Below, one piece after another: positions 1 to 6,809 of a stretch of DNA of 13,839 nucleotides. Source of the DNA: JBHGBB01 sp041946755 (GTDB lineage Bacteria; UBP4; UBA4092; JAOAEQ01); assembly GCA_041946755.1 (NCBI GenBank), contig JBHGBB010000099.1, forward strand, positions 1 to 13,839, written 5' to 3'. Numbering within the stretch: the first letter of the stretch is position 1; every line of letters begins with the position of its first letter. Below the pieces are notes generated by a model. The model worked only from the letters and a program-made list of their open reading frames with translations. It made no database searches and had not been told where the DNA came from. Made by a program: the position numbers and the translations under genes.

Positions 1-375
1 ATGTTCGAGAGCATGGGCGGCATAATTCCTACCCAGAGCGATGATTTTTGATGGGAATAAAATGGGTGGTAAACATTTATAAGGTATTGAAATAACGAAT
101 TTATCAACCAAATTATGTTTCTCAATAAATTCTAATGTTTCCTGAAATTCGATAAGTAATTCAGATAATAGACGCGGTATACTCAGAATTCGGTCGATAT
201 CATGAAATGGGAAGTCCTTTTCAATACCTTCAGCAGTAAAAAATGCATCATATGCTGCCTGCAAGTCAATGAGTTTGTTTTTATATTGAATTGCGATAAC
301 AGGTAGAGTAGGTGTTTCATTCAGTTCGGGAATTTCAGATTTATCAGGTAAAAAGGAAATATTATATAGTTTCAC
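1..375 (-). CDS. Fumarylacetoacetate hydrolase (FAH) family protein, N-terminal part
   Basis: Read on the minus strand from a GTG at 375, the frame stays open for 125 codons to the window edge, so the catalytic C-terminal part lies outside. The visible piece is the N-terminal domain of this family: a segment reading VIAIQYKNKLIDLQAAYDAF (roughly residues 29-48), matching the family's usual 'gvl..g..vvDL..A' pattern, then at residues 113-125 the signature ALGRNYAAHALEH that opens the FAH catalytic fold and precedes the metal-binding acidic residues. Family members are divalent-metal enzymes that hydrolyse or decarboxylate acylpyruvates and related 2-oxo acids; the substrate cannot be told here. 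The GTG was chosen because it gives the usual MKL-type start; a TTG 14 codons upstream is also open. No strong Shine-Dalgarno sequence is visible. The gene is divergent from lexA. Confidence 0.8.
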   Translation of the reverse strand, partial: MKLYNISFLPDKSEIPELNETPTLPVIAIQYKNKLIDLQAAYDAFFTAEGIEKDFPFHDIDRILSIPRLLSELLIEFQETLEFIEKHNLVDKFVISIPYKCLPPILFPSKIIALGRNYAAHALEH

Positions 376-447
376 AATATCAAGCTTACCATATTTTATG
401 TGATAGGTATAGAGCAAACAAACGGTTCTTTAAGAAATCGGAGATTG

Positions 448-477
448 ATTATAAAAATAGTATACCAAACCTGGTAT
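448..477 (-). promoter_or_regulatory. Possible promoter and operator for the FAH-family gene
   Basis: On the minus strand a perfect TATAAT lies at 453-448, about 73 bp upstream of the GTG. The -35 position (TACCAG at 476-471) matches consensus poorly. That -35 zone is covered by an inverted repeat, ATACCA-AACC-TGGTAT at 462-477, and another TTGGTAT lies at 492-498. This arrangement would suit an activator or repressor site, but it is inferred from position alone. Confidence 0.35.
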
Positions 478-534
478 TTTGTACTTGATACTTGGTATTT
501 AATTATTTTCCACTCCATAGAGTCGAGTCTCCGA

Positions 535-581
535 CCGGTGTAGAACCAGAGCGCCTTTAAGGCGCTCTGGTTCTACACCGG
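535..581. repeat. 47-bp near-perfect palindrome, CCAGAGCG class
   Basis: The left arm at 535-555 and the right arm at 561-581 are exact reverse complements over 21 bp. The central TTTAA adds two more pairs, so 23 pairs flank a single central T at 558. The inner part reads CCAGAGCGCC...GGCGCTCTGG. A related element with a 25-bp perfect core lies at 11541-11565. No poly-T tract follows on either strand, so it is more likely a dispersed palindromic repeat than an intrinsic terminator. Confidence 0.9.
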
Positions 582-643
582 GATAAGAATAGTATGACTC
601 CCCAAAAAGATATTAACTTGATGGTATGATGATTGAACCACAG

Positions 644-668
644 TAGGGGCGGGATTTCCCCGCCCCTA
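644..668. repeat. G/C-rich hairpin repeat, GGGGCGGG class
   Basis: TAGGGGCGGG (644-653) and CCCGCCCCTA (659-668) form perfect 10-bp arms around a 5-nt loop. It stands out sharply from the AT-rich surroundings. From general knowledge, G/C-rich palindromes of the form TAGGGGC...GCCCCTA are common dispersed intergenic elements in several environmental bacterial lineages. Confidence 0.8.
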
Positions 669-784
669 TGAAGGTATGTTCTAAATTGCATAAGGTAAAT
701 GTGGAGTTATATGGTTATATAGGATAAGGGTTACGATAGAAAGAAGTAGCATTGAAAGATGGGCATAGTTCAAGTGTGGTTTGA

Positions 785-807
785 AAGGGTGGGAGAACCC
801 CGCCCTT
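785..807. repeat. Second G/C-rich hairpin of the GGGGCGGG class
   Basis: AAGGGTGGG (785-793) pairs with CCCGCCCTT (799-807) around AGAAC, with one T/G mismatch that would be a wobble pair in RNA. It is a diverged copy of the hairpin at 644-668 and resembles the one at 11720-11736. Confidence 0.7.
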
Positions 808-889
808 ACCTGGAAGATTCTAAGCCAAGTTTACCCCAAGGTAACAATCGGGGTAGATAGAATTTTATAAGTATCGATATTTCAATCGG

Positions 890-1030
890 AATAATTTTTT
901 TCCAAATGGCAAAAAATTATTCTCCGGGTCAAAAACATCTCCAAAATAATTCTTTTCCAAATGGAAAAGAATTATTCCCAGGGTCAAGGTACCCAACAGA
1001 ATAATCTTTTACCATTTGGTAAAAGATTTA
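890..1030. repeat. Three-unit palindrome array with exact 55-bp period (CCAAATGG core)
   Basis: Three 32-bp palindromes start at 890, 945 and 1000. Each has arms of the type AATAATTCTTTTCCA and a 2-nt centre. The centres are at 905/906, 960/961 and 1015/1016, exactly 55 bp apart. Unit 2 is a perfect 15+2+15 palindrome. Unit 1 has one mismatched pair. Unit 3 is perfect over its inner 12 pairs and has TT instead of AA at the centre. The 23-bp gaps between units 1/2 and 2/3 both contain GGGTCAA, so the whole 55-bp unit appears to be tandemly repeated. Related copies lie at 11874-11990. Confidence 0.85.
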
Positions 1031-1108
1031 AGTTCAAATTAAAAGATATCTTACAATTCTTATCCAATCAAGTATATCCTGGAAAAAGAATATAAGCTGT
1101 CCACATTT

Positions 1109-1124
1109 TCTAAATTGATTTAGA
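1109..1124. promoter_or_regulatory. Candidate operator upstream of lexA
   Basis: TCTAAA-TTGA-TTTAGA is a perfect 6-bp inverted repeat around a 4-nt centre, ending 21 bp before the lexA -35 box. LexA proteins usually repress their own gene through a dyad near the promoter. Neither the Gram-positive type (GAAC-N4-GTTC) nor the proteobacterial type (CTGT-N8-ACAG) of SOS box was seen here, so this dyad is the best visible candidate. An activator site or chance is also possible in such AT-rich DNA. Confidence 0.35.
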
Positions 1125-1145
1125 CATTAATTAGATATTTTTTAC

Positions 1146-1174
1146 TTGACACAAACATAAAAGTATAGTATAAA
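1146..1174 (+). promoter_or_regulatory. lexA promoter, sigma70 type
   Basis: A perfect TTGACA (1146-1151) is followed after 17 bp by TATAAA (1169-1174). Transcription would start about 25-30 bp before the lexA ATG, giving a short leader with a strong AGGAGG ribosome binding site at 1196-1201. Confidence 0.75.
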
Positions 1175-1207
1175 TATATATAGCCAATATAATTCAGGAG
1201 GAAATAT

Positions 1208-1831
1208 ATGAGGTCTAAAAAGTTAACTGATAAACAGCAGCAGGTGTTTGATTTCATTACCGGATTCTCAAAACAGATGGGATATCCGCCATCAATCGGC
1301 GATATTAAAGAGAAATTTGGGATAAGGTCGCCGAAAGGGGTGGTAGACCATCTAACCGCCATTGAAAGAAAAGGATTTATTAAACGGATTCCCAATATCT
1401 CTCGCGGGATAACTATCGTTGGGAAAACCGCTATGGCAGCGTTGGATAATGTAAGGAATGTTGCTGTTATCGGAACTATTGCTGCCGGAACCCCGTTATT
1501 AGCCGAACAGAATGTTACCGGTCATCTGCCGGTACCGCAGAATGTCGCTGCCGGTGCCGAATGTTTCGCCCTCAAGGTTAAAGGGGAGAGTATGATCGAT
1601 GCCGGAATCTATGATGGGGATTATGTCATTGCCCGGGTGCAGAATAGCGCTAATAATGGAGATATTGTAGTAGCATTGCTTGAGAATGAAGCTACGGTGA
1701 AATATTTATATACTGAAGATAGTAAAATCCGGCTGCAACCGGCAAATAATACCATGGGTCCGCTTTATGTAGAACCGGAAGAAGTGAAAATCCAGGGGAA
1801 AGTCATTGCGGTTTATCGATTCTTGAATTAA
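1208..1831 (+). CDS. lexA: LexA repressor, SOS regulator
   Basis: LexA represses DNA-damage genes and cleaves itself when activated RecA-ssDNA filaments form. The 207-residue product has the usual length and two-domain layout. The N-terminal winged helix-turn-helix (about residues 1-70) begins LTDKQQQVFDFI and contains the YPPSIGDI and SPKGVVDHL helices. The C-terminal S24 peptidase domain follows. The cleavage site is Ala93-Gly94 in GTIAAGTP, the nucleophile is Ser128 in KGESM, and the general base is Lys165 in ATVKYL, so the protein should be competent for self-cleavage. The start is fixed by AGGAGG six bases upstream of the ATG and by a good promoter. It appears to be a single-gene unit, since a large inverted repeat begins at its stop codon. 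Its DNA-recognition helix is not of an obviously known operator class. Confidence 0.95.
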   Translation: MRSKKLTDKQQQVFDFITGFSKQMGYPPSIGDIKEKFGIRSPKGVVDHLTAIERKGFIKRIPNISRGITIVGKTAMAALDNVRNVAVIGTIAAGTPLLAEQNVTGHLPVPQNVAAGAECFALKVKGESMIDAGIYDGDYVIARVQNSANNGDIVVALLENEATVKYLYTEDSKIRLQPANNTMGPLYVEPEEVKIQGKVIAVYRFLN

Positions 1832-1960
1832 ATCCGAATAGCGAATATCGAAATTCGAAACAAATCCGAATATTGAAAATGCTAAACAAAAACCATTTTG
1901 AACATTGATAATTTAAAATTAGCTTTTTGTTTCGATATTCGAATTTCGAATTTCGGATTT
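1830..1960. repeat. Large inverted repeat between lexA and the radical-SAM gene
   Basis: A 35-nt left arm (1830-1864) overlaps the lexA stop codon. A 35-nt right arm (1926-1960) ends 13 bp before the next ATG. Reverse-complemented, the arms match at 28 of 35 positions. Both are built of the words ATTCGAA and TATCGAA and both carry CGAAACAAA. The 61-nt loop is AT-rich. The right arm runs into a T-rich tract (TTTTTGTTTT, 1958-1967), so transcripts from lexA might terminate here. Direct-and-inverted low-complexity elements of this kind are seen as dispersed intergenic repeats in some bacteria. Confidence 0.75.
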
Positions 1961-1973
1961 TTGTTTTATAGAG

Positions 1974-3167
1974 ATGGATACTTTTCAGAAATTAGAACTA
2001 CTCGGGTCTGCGGGGAAATACGATATCTGCTGTGCCTCTTCCCGTACTATTCAGGGAAAGCCTGCGGCTAAGAAACGACGCGGAAATTCTTCAGGAATCC
2101 CTAACGGAACCATCTATCCCGCATTTTTATCCGATGGCAAATGTATCCCGCTGTTTAAAGTTCTGCAAACTAATGTCTGCGATAAGGATTGTTTCTATTG
2201 TGTCAATCGCAAATCGCGCGATGTGCCTCGAATCACGCTCCAGCCGGAAGAGTTAGCCACTACGTTCTTGCATTATTATCGTGTCGGATTGGTTAAAGGA
2301 TTGTTTCTGAGTTCCGGGGTTTATCCAACTGCTGATAGCGCGATGGAACGAATGATTAAAACCGCAGATATCCTGAGAAATAAATACCGGTTCCAAGGAT
2401 ATATCCATCTAAAAATCTTACCCGGAGTTAGCTATTCGTTAGTCGATACCGCTACCCGATTAGCCAGCCGGTCTTCAATCAATCTAGAAGCACCGAATCC
2501 GAACCGGTTATCCCATATTGCTGCCGGGAAAGATTTTAAATCGGATTTATTAACCCGAATAAATTGGCTGCATTCTTTTGCCGGGCAGGGAAGAATGAAA
2601 GCCGGAGTGACTACCCAGTTTGTGGTCGGTGCCTCTGAGGAAACCGATTTAGAACTCCTAAAAACCACCGATTGGCTATATCAGAATCGAAGATTAAGAC
2701 GGGTATATTTCAGCGCATTCCAGCCGGTATCAGAGACTCCATTAGCAAGGATGCCAAGCACTTCTACTACTCGCGAGTTAAGATTATATCAATCCGACTA
2801 TTTACTTCGCCAATATAAATTTAAACTTGATGAGCTAACCTTTGATTTAACTCAAAATTTACCGCTAGATGCCGATCCGAAATATGTCTGGGCGGTTAAC
2901 CATCCGAGTTTTTTTCCGATAGAAGTCAATCAAGCGGATTATGAGGTTTTATTGCGAGTTCCCGGAGTTGGTCCTCGGTCAGCAAAACGCATTATCCAGC
3001 AGCGGAAATTGTTTAGATTCAATGATATAACCCAACTTAAAGATATTGGAGTAGTTACCAAACGCGCGATAGATTTTGTCTTACTTAACGGTAAACTCGC
3101 CAAACTCGACCTGCCTAAACCCAAGCCAAACCAATCGCAACAACTCGAATTTTGGGATGAGGTTTAA
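1974..3167 (+). CDS. Radical SAM protein with helix-hairpin-helix tail, DNA modification/repair type
   Basis: The 397-residue product matches what I know of the 'putative DNA modification/repair radical SAM protein' family (TIGR03916 type, about 400 residues). Seen: the conserved opening KLELLGSAGKYDICCASS, a CxxxCxxC cluster motif at Cys69, Cys73 and Cys76 (CDKDCFYC) for a 4Fe-4S cluster that cleaves S-adenosylmethionine, then GLFLSSGVYP and LEAPNPNRL typical of the barrel. A helix-hairpin-helix near residues 318-375 (LLRVPGVGPRSAKRI) suggests DNA binding. The reaction is unknown for the family. Family members normally occur with a second protein (TIGR03915 type, sometimes fused to a uracil-DNA-glycosylase-like domain); that partner is not next door here. 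Lying directly after lexA supports a repair role by inference. The ATG has no clear Shine-Dalgarno sequence. Confidence 0.85.
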   Translation: MDTFQKLELLGSAGKYDICCASSRTIQGKPAAKKRRGNSSGIPNGTIYPAFLSDGKCIPLFKVLQTNVCDKDCFYCVNRKSRDVPRITLQPEELATTFLHYYRVGLVKGLFLSSGVYPTADSAMERMIKTADILRNKYRFQGYIHLKILPGVSYSLVDTATRLASRSSINLEAPNPNRLSHIAAGKDFKSDLLTRINWLHSFAGQGRMKAGVTTQFVVGASEETDLELLKTTDWLYQNRRLRRVYFSAFQPVSETPLARMPSTSTTRELRLYQSDYLLRQYKFKLDELTFDLTQNLPLDADPKYVWAVNHPSFFPIEVNQADYEVLLRVPGVGPRSAKRIIQQRKLFRFNDITQLKDIGVVTKRAIDFVLLNGKLAKLDLPKPKPNQSQQLEFWDEV

Positions 3168-3198
3168 CCACAATATTCCTAATAAAAAGGTTTCTGAG

Positions 3199-3225
3199 AG
3201 CAAACTGGATTTTATCCAGTTTGCT
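3199..3225 (+). terminator. Stem-loop after the radical-SAM gene
   Basis: AGCAAACTGGAT (3199-3210) and ATCCAGTTTGCT (3214-3225) form a perfect 12-bp stem with a TTT loop, 32 bp after the stop codon. No uninterrupted T tract follows, so it is a weak intrinsic terminator or an mRNA 3'-end stabilising hairpin. Confidence 0.55.
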
Positions 3226-3303
3226 TAACAATAATAAAATCAATATTTTAACATTTTTAACCTTACATCATACTCTAGCTGGATAACCTGCTTCATCTCA
3301 TAT

Positions 3304-3333
3304 TTGGCAACCGCTTTTATAATATGATATACT
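3304..3333 (+). promoter_or_regulatory. Possible promoter for the phoH-era cluster
   Basis: TTGGCA (3304-3309) and TATACT (3328-3333) are separated by 18 bp, which would give a leader of roughly 160 nt before phoH. A TATAAT at 3318-3323 overlaps it but has no matching -35. A TTGACA at 3435-3440 lacks a partner -10. The AT-rich background makes chance matches likely. Confidence 0.4.
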
Positions 3334-3345
3334 ATATTTAGTTCC

Positions 3346-3486
3346 CAAATCCCAATTCCAAATGCAAGATAGCATTTCCAATCTATATAGCTCAATTAAA
3401 ACATCGTTAATCATTTAGTCATTAAATGATTGATTTGACATTTGGTCCCGAGTAATTTCGGGATAAAATTTAGGATTTGGGATTTG
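3346..3486. repeat. Inverted-repeat-bounded segment before phoH
   Basis: CAAATCCCAATTCCAAAT (3346-3363) recurs in reverse complement at 3468-3486 with two or three differences. Between the arms are two smaller hairpins: AATCATTTA/TAAATGATT (3409-3417 and 3423-3431) and TCCCGA/TCGGGA (3446-3451 and 3458-3463). The plan is like the lexA/radical-SAM gap: the right arm ends just before the downstream gene (11 bp before the phoH ATG). It would lie in the phoH leader RNA if the promoter at 3304-3333 is used. The 330-bp gap between genes holds nothing else recognisable. Confidence 0.6.
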
Positions 3487-3497
3487 TTTTTTCTAAT

Positions 3498-4508
3498 ATG
3501 GATACATCGACTACCTCAGAGTTTAGGATTCTTACCCTAAAAGACGAAGAGATAATGCGATTATGCGGTCCGCGTAACGATTATCTCAAGCTCATCGAAA
3601 CAGTGTTCTCAACCCCAATTTATGTCCGGGGGAATGAGATTCGTGTCCGAACCGATTTACCTCATAGTTCAGTAGTAGCAGAAGTATTAGAAGAGATTTT
3701 GACTCTCGTCCGAAGTCATAATCCATTTGGAATGCAGGATGTACGTTTTATCGTTCGAAAAGCAAAACAGGAATTAGAAGAAGAATTGAAAGCGAAAAGT
3801 ACCGGAAAAATAAAATCTGGCCAGCCATTGCAGGTAGCAGAGACTGCAACTGAGTATATTGTCGTTCCATCTAAACGGGGGAGAATCTATCCCCGGACTC
3901 CCGGACAGAAACGATACCTTGATGCAGTTAAAAACCATGATATCGTTTTCGCAATCGGTCCTGCCGGAACCGGAAAAACCTATCTGGCGATGGCGATGGC
4001 CGTTGAAGCGTTAACCATGGAAAAAGTCGGCCGGATCATTCTAGTGCGACCGGCGGTAGAAGCAGGTGAGAAACTGGGTTTCCTTCCTGGTGACCTTTAT
4101 GAGAAAGTTTCGCCTTACTTAAGACCATTATATGATGCATTATACGATATGATGGATCCGCGGAAAGTGCAGGAATATATTGACCGGGGAATTATTGAAG
4201 TGGCACCGTTAGCCTTTATGCGAGGAAGAACATTGAATGATTCGTTTATTATCCTTGATGAAGCACAGAATACTACCAGTGAACAAATGAAAATGTTTTT
4301 AACCCGGTTGGGATTCGATTCGAAAACCGTTATTACCGGCGATATTACCCAAATTGATTTGCCGTCAGGGAAAGAGTCGGGATTGGTACAGGCGGAATCC
4401 ATCCTGCATCAGATTTCCGGGATATCGTTTGCTTATTTCAGCGGAGAAGATGTCGTTCGACATGAATTGGTACAGCAAATCATTAAGGCGTATGCAGAAT
4501 TAAAATAA
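3498..4508 (+). CDS. phoH: PhoH-family ATPase (PhoH/YbeZ)
   Basis: The product (336 residues from this ATG) is a cytoplasmic P-loop ATPase of the PhoH/YbeZ family, a predicted RNA helicase-like partner of YbeY in rRNA processing. Seen: an N-terminal domain (about residues 1-110), Walker A GPAGTGKT at 154-161, VRPAVEAGEKLGFLPGDL after it, Walker B IILDEAQN around 251-258, and the sensor motif VITGDITQIDLP, all characteristic. An in-frame TTG at 3477 would add seven residues, but it sits inside a repeat arm and the added residues are unlike the family, so ATG 3498 is preferred. Neither start has a clear Shine-Dalgarno sequence. It is nine bases upstream of pgpH, and ybeY is two genes downstream, which is the common bacterial order. 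Confidence 0.93.
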   Translation: MDTSTTSEFRILTLKDEEIMRLCGPRNDYLKLIETVFSTPIYVRGNEIRVRTDLPHSSVVAEVLEEILTLVRSHNPFGMQDVRFIVRKAKQELEEELKAKSTGKIKSGQPLQVAETATEYIVVPSKRGRIYPRTPGQKRYLDAVKNHDIVFAIGPAGTGKTYLAMAMAVEALTMEKVGRIILVRPAVEAGEKLGFLPGDLYEKVSPYLRPLYDALYDMMDPRKVQEYIDRGIIEVAPLAFMRGRTLNDSFIILDEAQNTTSEQMKMFLTRLGFDSKTVITGDITQIDLPSGKESGLVQAESILHQISGISFAYFSGEDVVRHELVQQIIKAYAELK

Positions 4509-4517
4509 AGGTAAGTT

Positions 4518-6809
4518 ATGGTAAACGAGAATAAAAGAACCAGACCGCGGAAACCGTTGTTACGCGGATTCACAAAAAGAGTTAAACCGGATAAACCCGA
4601 GAAAGCCGAACAGAAGCTATTATCGCAAAACGCCAAGATAACCTTGGCAGTCATTCTATCATTTTTTGCCTTGCTTATCCTATTAATCCCGGATTTCTTG
4701 TTCACGCCATACCCGGCAGAATTGAATACTATTCCTGGGAAAGATGTCATTGCCCCATTTCAAGTATCCATAGTTGATATAGAAGCCACCAATAAAGCGC
4801 GAGAACAAGCGGTGCCAGCTGCAGCTTTGATTTTAAGTGCAGATACGCAAGCCACTCCGAAAGTATTGGCAGAATTGTTTACTATATTTTCTACGGCACA
4901 ACAGATTAGCCAGAAACCAAACCTAGCTAAAACTGAGCAGATTGAAGATCTAAAACGGCAAATCTCTTTTCCAATCTCAGACGAGGCCTTAACGGCATTA
5001 CTTCGTTATTCGCAATATCGCAAAATCCCGGAAGTGCTGGATAATGTGGTATCTGAGGTGATGGCTCGGTTAACGCTTAATTCCGAAGATTTGGCGTTAA
5101 TCGAGCAACAACCGGAACTGCTGATATCTGCCGATAGTGGTAAGTCGGGAAAAGCGGAATTACAATACCTACCGATAAAACGGGAAGATATAACAGTTTT
5201 TTCCGAGATTAAACGGAAAGCTATCCGGCGGTTAAATCAGCTGCTACCGAATGCCGAAGATAGCGAGTTACGAAATGCATTGAGTGAATTATTAAATCAT
5301 GTTTTATATCCAACATTGCGATATGATAAAGATAAATCCGAACAATATCTTGCCAGTCTACGGAATAGCATCCCACCGATTAAAATATCGATTAGGCGGA
5401 ATGATACTATTGTTGCCGCGCGAGAAAATATTGCTCCGGCAAAAAAGATTGTGCTCGATGAATTGAATCGGATTCGGATTCGAGCAGCGTTAGGTATTAT
5501 GTTTGGCCGAGCGATATTATTGGTTCTATTCGGTTTCTTTACGGCATTATATCTTCGAACGTATTATCCAAAAGTAATCCGCGATTTTAATACTATTACC
5601 CCAGCATGTTTATTATGGGTAGTAACGGTAGCGATTGCGAGATTGGTGTTATGGTTCAATGGTTCAGCCTATTTAGTTCCAATCGGCGCCTTCGCCATGC
5701 TTGCTGGGATATTATTTGAAGTCCGGTTTGCGCTGGTTATGGTAACCAGTATTGCGATATTATTAGGCGTGTTGGTGGGATTAGAAGTAAAACATGTTCT
5801 GGTATTCTTATTATCCGGGATGATCGCGGCGTTAACGGTATCGCACCTAAAAAAACGGACAGATTTGATTAAAGCCGGATTGTTTATCAGTGCGGTGAAC
5901 TTGATTGGTATAACCGTCTTATTTTTATTCGACCAATCAATGTTTTCTCTTGCCAGTTGGTTAAATTGGGATTTAGGTAAGGATATTTTATCCGGATTAG
6001 CCAATGGCATCTTATGTTATATCTTAACGATCAGTTTACTTCCCGGATTTGAAAAACTGTTTAACCTTACTACCGATTGGAAGCTTCTCGAATTCTCGGA
6101 TACCGAATCAGAATTATTAAAACGGCTGGAAACAGAGGCGCCGGGTACCTATCAGCATAGTCTGAATGTAAGTGCACTAGCTGATTCTGCGGCTGCAGCT
6201 ATTGGTGCGAATGCATTATTGGCGCGGATAGCCGCGATCTATCATGATATCGGGAAATTAATCAAGCCGGAGTATTTCAGTGAAAACCAGATGACCGATG
6301 ATGAGAAAAAGAAACATGATAAGTTATCCCCATATATGAGCACATTAATTATCAAAAACCATATCAAACACGGGTTGGAATTGGCTAAAGAGAACAAGTT
6401 ACCGCCACCGGTAATCGATATTATCGAACAGCATCACGGAACCAGCTTAATCTCATATTTCTATCAGGAAGCACTGGAAATGAATGAGAAAACTGAGGAT
6501 GGAGAATCATTAGATGAAGCGCATTTCCGGTATTTAGGACCGAAACCGCAAACAATAGAATCGGCGATTATTTTGTTAGCCGATTCGGTAGAAGCAGCAA
6601 CCGCATCGTTAACCAATCCGGATGAAGGTGAAATTCATACTATGGTGCGGAAAATTGTTAACGAACGATTTGCTGATGAGCAGCTGGAAGAATGCGAGTT
6701 AACTTTACATGACTTGCATCTTATTACCGAAAGCTTTGTTCGAGCGCTTTTATCGAAATACCATCGCCGGATAGAGTATCCGGAACAACAGCCCGCTGAA
6801 TCGGTATAA
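4518..6809 (+). CDS. pgpH: 7TM-HD phosphohydrolase PgpH (YqfF family), c-di-AMP phosphodiesterase
   Basis: Characterised members of this membrane family degrade cyclic di-AMP to pApA at the cytoplasmic face. The 763-residue product shows the full layout: a basic cytoplasmic N-tail, one membrane segment (about residues 41-65), an extracytoplasmic 7TMR-HDED domain (to about 325), a block of hydrophobic helices (about 325-510), then the HD domain. Catalytic metal ligands visible are His547 in TYQHSLN, His576-Asp577 in YHDIGK, the His639-His640 pair in EQHHGT, and LADSVEAA further on. The start is supported by AAGGTAA just upstream of the ATG. It follows phoH by nine bases, so it is almost certainly co-transcribed. 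The PhoH-PgpH-YbeY-Era grouping is widespread. Substrate specificity is inferred from the family; no diadenylate cyclase lies in the window to confirm it. Confidence 0.93.
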   Translation: MVNENKRTRPRKPLLRGFTKRVKPDKPEKAEQKLLSQNAKITLAVILSFFALLILLIPDFLFTPYPAELNTIPGKDVIAPFQVSIVDIEATNKAREQAVPAAALILSADTQATPKVLAELFTIFSTAQQISQKPNLAKTEQIEDLKRQISFPISDEALTALLRYSQYRKIPEVLDNVVSEVMARLTLNSEDLALIEQQPELLISADSGKSGKAELQYLPIKREDITVFSEIKRKAIRRLNQLLPNAEDSELRNALSELLNHVLYPTLRYDKDKSEQYLASLRNSIPPIKISIRRNDTIVAARENIAPAKKIVLDELNRIRIRAALGIMFGRAILLVLFGFFTALYLRTYYPKVIRDFNTITPACLLWVVTVAIARLVLWFNGSAYLVPIGAFAMLAGILFEVRFALVMVTSIAILLGVLVGLEVKHVLVFLLSGMIAALTVSHLKKRTDLIKAGLFISAVNLIGITVLFLFDQSMFSLASWLNWDLGKDILSGLANGILCYILTISLLPGFEKLFNLTTDWKLLEFSDTESELLKRLETEAPGTYQHSLNVSALADSAAAAIGANALLARIAAIYHDIGKLIKPEYFSENQMTDDEKKKHDKLSPYMSTLIIKNHIKHGLELAKENKLPPPVIDIIEQHHGTSLISYFYQEALEMNEKTEDGESLDEAHFRYLGPKPQTIESAIILLADSVEAATASLTNPDEGEIHTMVRKIVNERFADEQLEECELTLHDLHLITESFVRALLSKYHRRIEYPEQQPAESV

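Larger units (their letters stand above)
376..1207. other. 832-bp gene-free divergent intergenic region filled with palindromes
   Basis: No convincing coding frame on either strand. The region separates the leftward FAH-family gene from rightward lexA. It holds, in order: an inverted repeat near the FAH-gene promoter, a 47-bp palindrome, two G/C-rich hairpins, a three-unit 55-bp-period palindrome array, an AAGTATAT box at 1070-1077, a small inverted repeat and the lexA promoter. It has the same organisation as the region at 11541-12045. Confidence 0.8.

Noticed and set aside
535..581. Intrinsic transcription terminator.
   Set aside because: No T tract follows the stem on either strand, no gene ends nearby, and a second family member exists elsewhere. 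It is classed as a repeat.
890..1030. CRISPR array (three 32-bp palindromic repeats with 23-bp spacers).
   Set aside because: The repeats are diverged from each other, the spacers share a common GGGTCAA word and are shorter than usual, and no cas gene or leader is present. A palindromic tandem repeat fits better.
3477..3497. TTG-initiated seven-residue extension of PhoH.
   Set aside because: It lies inside an inverted-repeat arm, lacks a ribosome binding site, and adds residues not expected in the family.
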